Shown here piece by piece: positions 13,406 to 16,131 of a stretch of 16,131 bases of DNA. The notes under the pieces were generated by a model. The model saw nothing but the letters and a program-made list of their open reading frames with translations. It was not told where the DNA came from and made no database searches. The stretch spans positions 1 through 16,131 of the forward strand of contig JBDKLD010000043.1 in NCBI GenBank assembly GCA_039795715.1, in the 5' to 3' direction. This stretch comes from JAGOSA01 sp039795715 (GTDB lineage: Bacteria; Patescibacteriota; Minisyncoccia; Phycocordibacterales; UBA9973). Made by a program: the position numbers and the translations under genes. Positions within the stretch are counted from its first letter, which is position 1; every line of letters begins with the position of its first letter.

Positions 13406-14707
13406 ATGAATTCACTATTTAAAAATTTCATCATCTGGCTACTTCGCAAGGAAGCTGCCGCAGTCGTCAAAAAGTATAAACCGAAAATCGTACTCATTAC
13501 CGGTTCAATTGGTAAAACATCTACCAAAGATGCGATTTTTGCTGTGCTCTCTCAGTTTGCCCATGTTCGCAAAAGTGAGAAGAGCTACAATAGCGAATTT
13601 GGTATTCCGCTTTCGATTCTTGGTCTTGAAAGTGGCTGGCGCAATCCGCTACTTTGGATTGGCAATCTATTTAAAGGACTCATGCTTATCTTGAGCAAAC
13701 AAAAATCATATCCAGAATGGCTCGTGCTCGAAGTTGGCGCAAGGAAACCAGGCGATATAGAGGCCTCTGCGGGATGGATTACGGCAGATTGTGTTGTCGT
13801 TACGGCTATTGGTAGTACTCCACCGCACATTGAATTTTACGATTCACTTCAGCAGCTCGTTGCCGAGAAAGCGACATTGATAAAGAAACTTAGAAAAAAT
13901 GGCACGCTTATTCTAAATGCTGATGACCCACTTTCATACGATATGCATACTCTTACTGATAGCAACGTCATGACATTTGGTGATACTTCTGGCGCGACAA
14001 TTCATTCTTCACATTTAGCAGTTCACTACAGCAAAGAATCCGGCGTACCTGACGGTACTTCTTTCAAGGTTAAAGTTGGCAATGCAAGTATTCCAGTAAG
14101 TATGCGTTGGGTTTTTGGTGCCAATCACATGTATGCAGCACTCGCGGCGCTAGCTGTTGCCCAAAGTCAAAAGTTCGATCTCATTACTGCGGCGAAGGCA
14201 CTTGAAGCCTACGAAGTTCCAAACGGCCGTATGCGCTTGATAGACGGTGTACGGGGCACATTTATCATTGATGATACATACAATGCTTCACCACAAGCGA
14301 CAGAGTCTGCGATTGAAACACTTGGTAATATGAAAACGAGCGGTAGGAAAATCGCTGTGCTCGGTGACATGCTCGAGCTTGGAAAGTTTACCGAAGACGC
14401 ACACCGACGTGCTGGAGAAAAAGTTGCTAAAGCTGCCGACATGCTACTCACGGTTGGCATACGTGCCAAGTTCATCAGTGCATCTGCCGCCCAACATGGC
14501 ATGAAGAAATCCGCTATGCGTCATGTGTCCAATGCTTCTGAAGCCGGTGACTATCTCAAGGACAAATTGGAAAAAGGCGATATTGTTCTGGTCAAAGGTT
14601 CGCAAGCTATACGCATGGAGCGTGTGGTGAAAAAGATCATGGCACATCCCGAGCTCGCACCGAGGTTACTTGTGCGACAGGAAAATGAGTGGCTGAGAAA
14701 AAGGTAA
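13406..14707 (+). CDS. murF: MurF-like Mur ligase lacking the usual N-terminal domain
   Basis: 433 residues from ATG 13406, which lies 8 nt after ftsI; an in-frame TTG at 13400 adds two residues. MurF joins D-Ala-D-Ala to the UDP-MurNAc-tripeptide in the cytoplasm with ATP. The ATP-binding loop TGSIGKTSTKD is at 32-42, far earlier than the roughly residue 100 usual in MurF, so the N-terminal UDP-substrate domain is missing. Between the P-loop and LEVGARKPGDIE (109-119) there is a hydrophobic insert (LLWIGNLFKGLMLIL, 82-96). MurF-specific segments follow: NADDP (171-175), GANHMYAALAAL (238-249), and FIIDDTYNASPQATESAI with VLGDMLELGKF in the C-terminal domain. It is the last gene of the dcw operon. 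A Mur ligase acting on a variant precursor is an alternative. Confidence 0.85.
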   Translation: MNSLFKNFIIWLLRKEAAAVVKKYKPKIVLITGSIGKTSTKDAIFAVLSQFAHVRKSEKSYNSEFGIPLSILGLESGWRNPLLWIGNLFKGLMLILSKQKSYPEWLVLEVGARKPGDIEASAGWITADCVVVTAIGSTPPHIEFYDSLQQLVAEKATLIKKLRKNGTLILNADDPLSYDMHTLTDSNVMTFGDTSGATIHSSHLAVHYSKESGVPDGTSFKVKVGNASIPVSMRWVFGANHMYAALAALAVAQSQKFDLITAAKALEAYEVPNGRMRLIDGVRGTFIIDDTYNASPQATESAIETLGNMKTSGRKIAVLGDMLELGKFTEDAHRRAGEKVAKAADMLLTVGIRAKFISASAAQHGMKKSAMRHVSNASEAGDYLKDKLEKGDIVLVKGSQAIRMERVVKKIMAHPELAPRLLVRQENEWLRKR

Positions 14708-14712
14708 AATAA

Positions 14713-14735
14713 AAAGGCCCGTAATATGGGCCTTT
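14713..14735. terminator. Terminator of the dcw operon
   Basis: A perfect 8-bp stem AAAGGCCC (14713-14720) / GGGCCTTT (14728-14735) with a 7-nt loop, 5 nt after the murF stop. On the plus strand the tail is only moderately T-rich (GTTTATTATGC). On the minus strand the run TTTTTATTTT is better, so it may work in both directions. Confidence 0.85.
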
Positions 14736-14888
14736 GTTTATTATGCTTTTGAAATTTCATCTACTAGGATCGAAGCATCAAATTTTTCCTTCCCAATATT
14801 TGCCCATTACACAATATAAATATAAATAAGCTATTTTTTGAATTTAGAAAATATTTATCGTGGCTTAATCTCAATAGTTTTTAATTCT

Positions 14889-14919
14889 TTGTACCGACTG
14901 GTACGGCAGACGGTATTAT
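14889..14919 (+). promoter_or_regulatory. Possible promoter of the collagen-like gene
   Basis: TATTAT (14914-14919) lies 18 nt before the ATG; a weak -35 (TTGTAC, 14889-14894) is 19 nt upstream. The rest of the gap from 14738 is AT-rich and holds no recognisable gene. Confidence 0.4.
14891..14904. promoter_or_regulatory. Palindrome in the collagen-like gene promoter
   Basis: GTACC (14891-14895) and GGTAC (14900-14904) are exact inverted arms around GACT, lying between the proposed -35 and -10. It could be a repressor site; the symmetry is short, so chance is not excluded. Confidence 0.35.
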
Positions 14920-14937
14920 TAGATAGCAATTTTAGTT

Positions 14938-15777
14938 ATGAAAATAAATATAAATAAAAAGTTCCACATAATGGCGCTTGTAGCTGTTAGTATTATTGGA
15001 TCATTAGGTTTTGTGGTTAGCAAAGCGAACGCAACTAACGATACAGTTCCACAGGAAAGTCTCCAATTTTGTGTTCGGCACAATGGGATCGTCTTTGCGG
15101 TTGGCTATGGTTTCAAGAAAGCTGAGTGCAGGAAAAATGACAAGCGGATTACTGTGGGGCAAGGCAGTGCTACCAGCGGTACGCAAGGGCAAGTGGGTGA
15201 TAAAGGCCCAATCGGCGACAAGGGGGTCACTGGAGAAAAAGGACCAACAGGTGACAAAGGAATAGCTGGCGACAAAGGTGCTACGGGTGATAAAGGCCCG
15301 GAGGGTAATCCGGGAGCACAGGGACCCATAGGTATGCAAGGCCCAATGGGACCTCAGGGTCTACAAGGACTTGCTGGTGAGCTTGGACAGATGGGACAGC
15401 CTGGACCAACTGGTCAGGTCGGTCCAATAGGTCCTCAGGGTCCGCAAGGTGAACCTGGGGTAAGTGGCAGTAGTGGTGGTGTAAGTGGTTCGCAGATCAT
15501 TGTCGGAGCAACTGACACATACACCGAGCCAAGTGCCGGAACTGGTGTGACGACAGCTGGTGCGCAAGTTACGTCGACAGCAACTTGTCCTGCCGGTAAA
15601 GTTCTACTCGGCGGGGGAGCAGAAGTTGTGACGACAGATAGTGGCAAGTATAAAGTAAGTGTTACATCCTCGTATCCAAGTAGCGCGACAGTTTGGACTG
15701 CAATAGCGACAGAAATGGCGGATCTGACGGCGGACAAGACGATGACAGTGACTGCTTATGCGGTGTGTACAATATAG
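14938..15777 (+). CDS. Secreted collagen-like (Gly-X-Y) protein
   Basis: 279 residues. A signal peptide (1-32, hydrophobic core IMALVAVSIIGSLGFVV, end KANA) is followed by a small domain with two cysteines (Cys45, Cys64; LQFCVRHNG, then AECRKNDKRITVG) seen in front of many bacterial collagen-like stretches. Residues 81 to about 179 form some 33 uninterrupted Gly-X-Y triplets. The first half is dominated by charged GDK/GEK triplets and the second by GPQ/GPM/GPI. The C-terminal domain of about 95 residues contains TCPAGKVLLGGGAEV and ends CTI; such domains probably trimerise the triple helix or bind ligands. No LPXTG motif or membrane anchor is present, so it is secreted or attached non-covalently. 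Prolines sit in the X position, as in bacterial collagens without hydroxylation. It is a single gene flanked by terminators and next to an insertion element. Confidence 0.9.
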   Translation: MKININKKFHIMALVAVSIIGSLGFVVSKANATNDTVPQESLQFCVRHNGIVFAVGYGFKKAECRKNDKRITVGQGSATSGTQGQVGDKGPIGDKGVTGEKGPTGDKGIAGDKGATGDKGPEGNPGAQGPIGMQGPMGPQGLQGLAGELGQMGQPGPTGQVGPIGPQGPQGEPGVSGSSGGVSGSQIIVGATDTYTEPSAGTGVTTAGAQVTSTATCPAGKVLLGGGAEVVTTDSGKYKVSVTSSYPSSATVWTAIATEMADLTADKTMTVTAYAVCTI

Positions 15778-15805
15778 TAATTTAGAAAATACAAAAGATT
15801 AAATT

Positions 15806-15836
15806 CAGCCAAGTGCTGGGTTTTTTCTTGTTTTAG
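15806..15836 (+). terminator. Terminator of the collagen-like gene
   Basis: A short stem CAGC (15806-15809) / GCTG (15815-15818), extendable by T-G wobbles, is followed by TTTTTTCTTGTTTT. It lies about 28 nt after the stop. The stem is weak but the T-tract is good. Confidence 0.55.
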
Positions 15837-15839
15837 GTA

Positions 15840-15898
15840 GTGACCTCACGGAGAATCGAAGCGGATTCCCATGAATGTAGTAATGATTTGTGACCTCA
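15840..15898 (+). repeat. Pair of direct repeats GTGACCTCA beside the insertion element
   Basis: The 9-mer GTGACCTCA occurs at 15840-15848 and at 15890-15898, exactly 50 bp apart, between the collagen-like gene and the transposase end. The interval includes GAATC-N6-GATTC. These may mark the end of the insertion element or a target duplication; the other end is outside the window. The sequence from 15899 to 16041 shows no gene. Confidence 0.4.
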
Positions 15899-16041
15899 TT
15901 GTACCTAGAATGGAACACCTTACAAGATATGGTTAAAAAGTGGAATGCTGTTTTCAATATAAATTCTTACCAATGAGCTGCGGTAAAATTTTCAATGAAT
16001 AAGAAATAGCCATAAGCCGTATAAGAGTCAACACCTTTGCA

Positions 16042-16131
16042 TCACTTCTTAAGCATTTGAGCCGGCGTTTTCATTTTGATCCCCATATGCATTCGTTTGT
16101 TGTTGTAGTGAGAAAGGTATTTCGAAACATC
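16042..16131 (-). mobile_element. Insertion-element transposase, C-terminal end (cut by window edge)
   Basis: On the minus strand the last 29 codons of a gene read DVSKYLSHYNNKRMHMGIKM and KTPAQMLKK, then TGA at 16044-16042. The pattern F/YLxxYNxxRxHxGxxxxTPxxxL is the C-terminal end of the integrase-type (rve, DDE) catalytic domain in IS3/IS481-like transposases. Methionine stands where proline is usual after the Arg (RMH for RPH). The catalytic residues and the rest of the element are outside the window, so the family and intactness cannot be judged. Confidence 0.75.

Noticed and set aside
15180..15470. Repeated GGTGATAAAGG-like units as a CRISPR-like array
   Set aside because: The period is set by Gly-X-Y codons in one continuous reading frame; there are no spacers.

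Overview
The window looks like a chromosomal piece of a Candidate Phyla Radiation (Patescibacteria) bacterium, most likely a parcubacterial lineage. This is inferred from protein style (short dcw cluster, very small FtsL- and MreD-like proteins, pilin and collagen-like surface proteins, near absence of Shine-Dalgarno sequences) and was not checked by a database search. TGA is used as a normal stop, for example at 7428-7430 and 11379-11381. That argues against the recoded Gracilibacteria and Absconditabacteria.

Layout. (1) 1-2783: a minus-strand pair of a PadR regulator and a PspC-domain membrane protein cut by the window edge. It is divergent from a DrrA/DrrB-type ABC exporter. The divergent gap holds an 11+11 bp perfect palindrome lying over the padR promoter. 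(2) 2804-4719: a small cupin, then a type IV pilin fused to an eight-repeat YVTN-type beta-propeller. (3) 4720-7134: lysS and a secreted, membrane-anchored protein of unknown function. (4) 7158-9124: an 86-residue MreD-like membrane protein overlapping a class B PBP of the PBP2 (MrdA) type. (5) 9145-9862: greA with a near-consensus promoter, convergent with an unlisted 57-residue minus-strand gene across a shared bidirectional terminator. (6) 9942-14735: a compact dcw operon mraZ-rsmH-ftsL-ftsI-murF, preceded by four TGG boxes in 10-bp register that look like MraZ operators and closed by a strong hairpin. (7) 14738-16131: a secreted collagen-like protein with its own terminator, then the last 29 codons of a DDE transposase on the minus strand.

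How it works together. Most genes serve the cell envelope: PBP2 with an MreD-like partner for elongation, the dcw operon for septal peptidoglycan, MurF for precursor synthesis, and the pilin-propeller, Ig-like anchored protein and collagen-like protein for the surface. PadR/PspC and the exporter look like an envelope-stress or drug-response module. lysS and greA are housekeeping genes.

The observations most worth following are the pilin-propeller fusion, the phased MraZ boxes, the recurrent spacing of a -10 hexamer 6-8 nt before the ATG (suggesting leaderless mRNAs), the MurF that lacks its N-terminal domain, and the small convergent gene at 9689-9862. No CRISPR array, tRNA or rRNA gene was seen.
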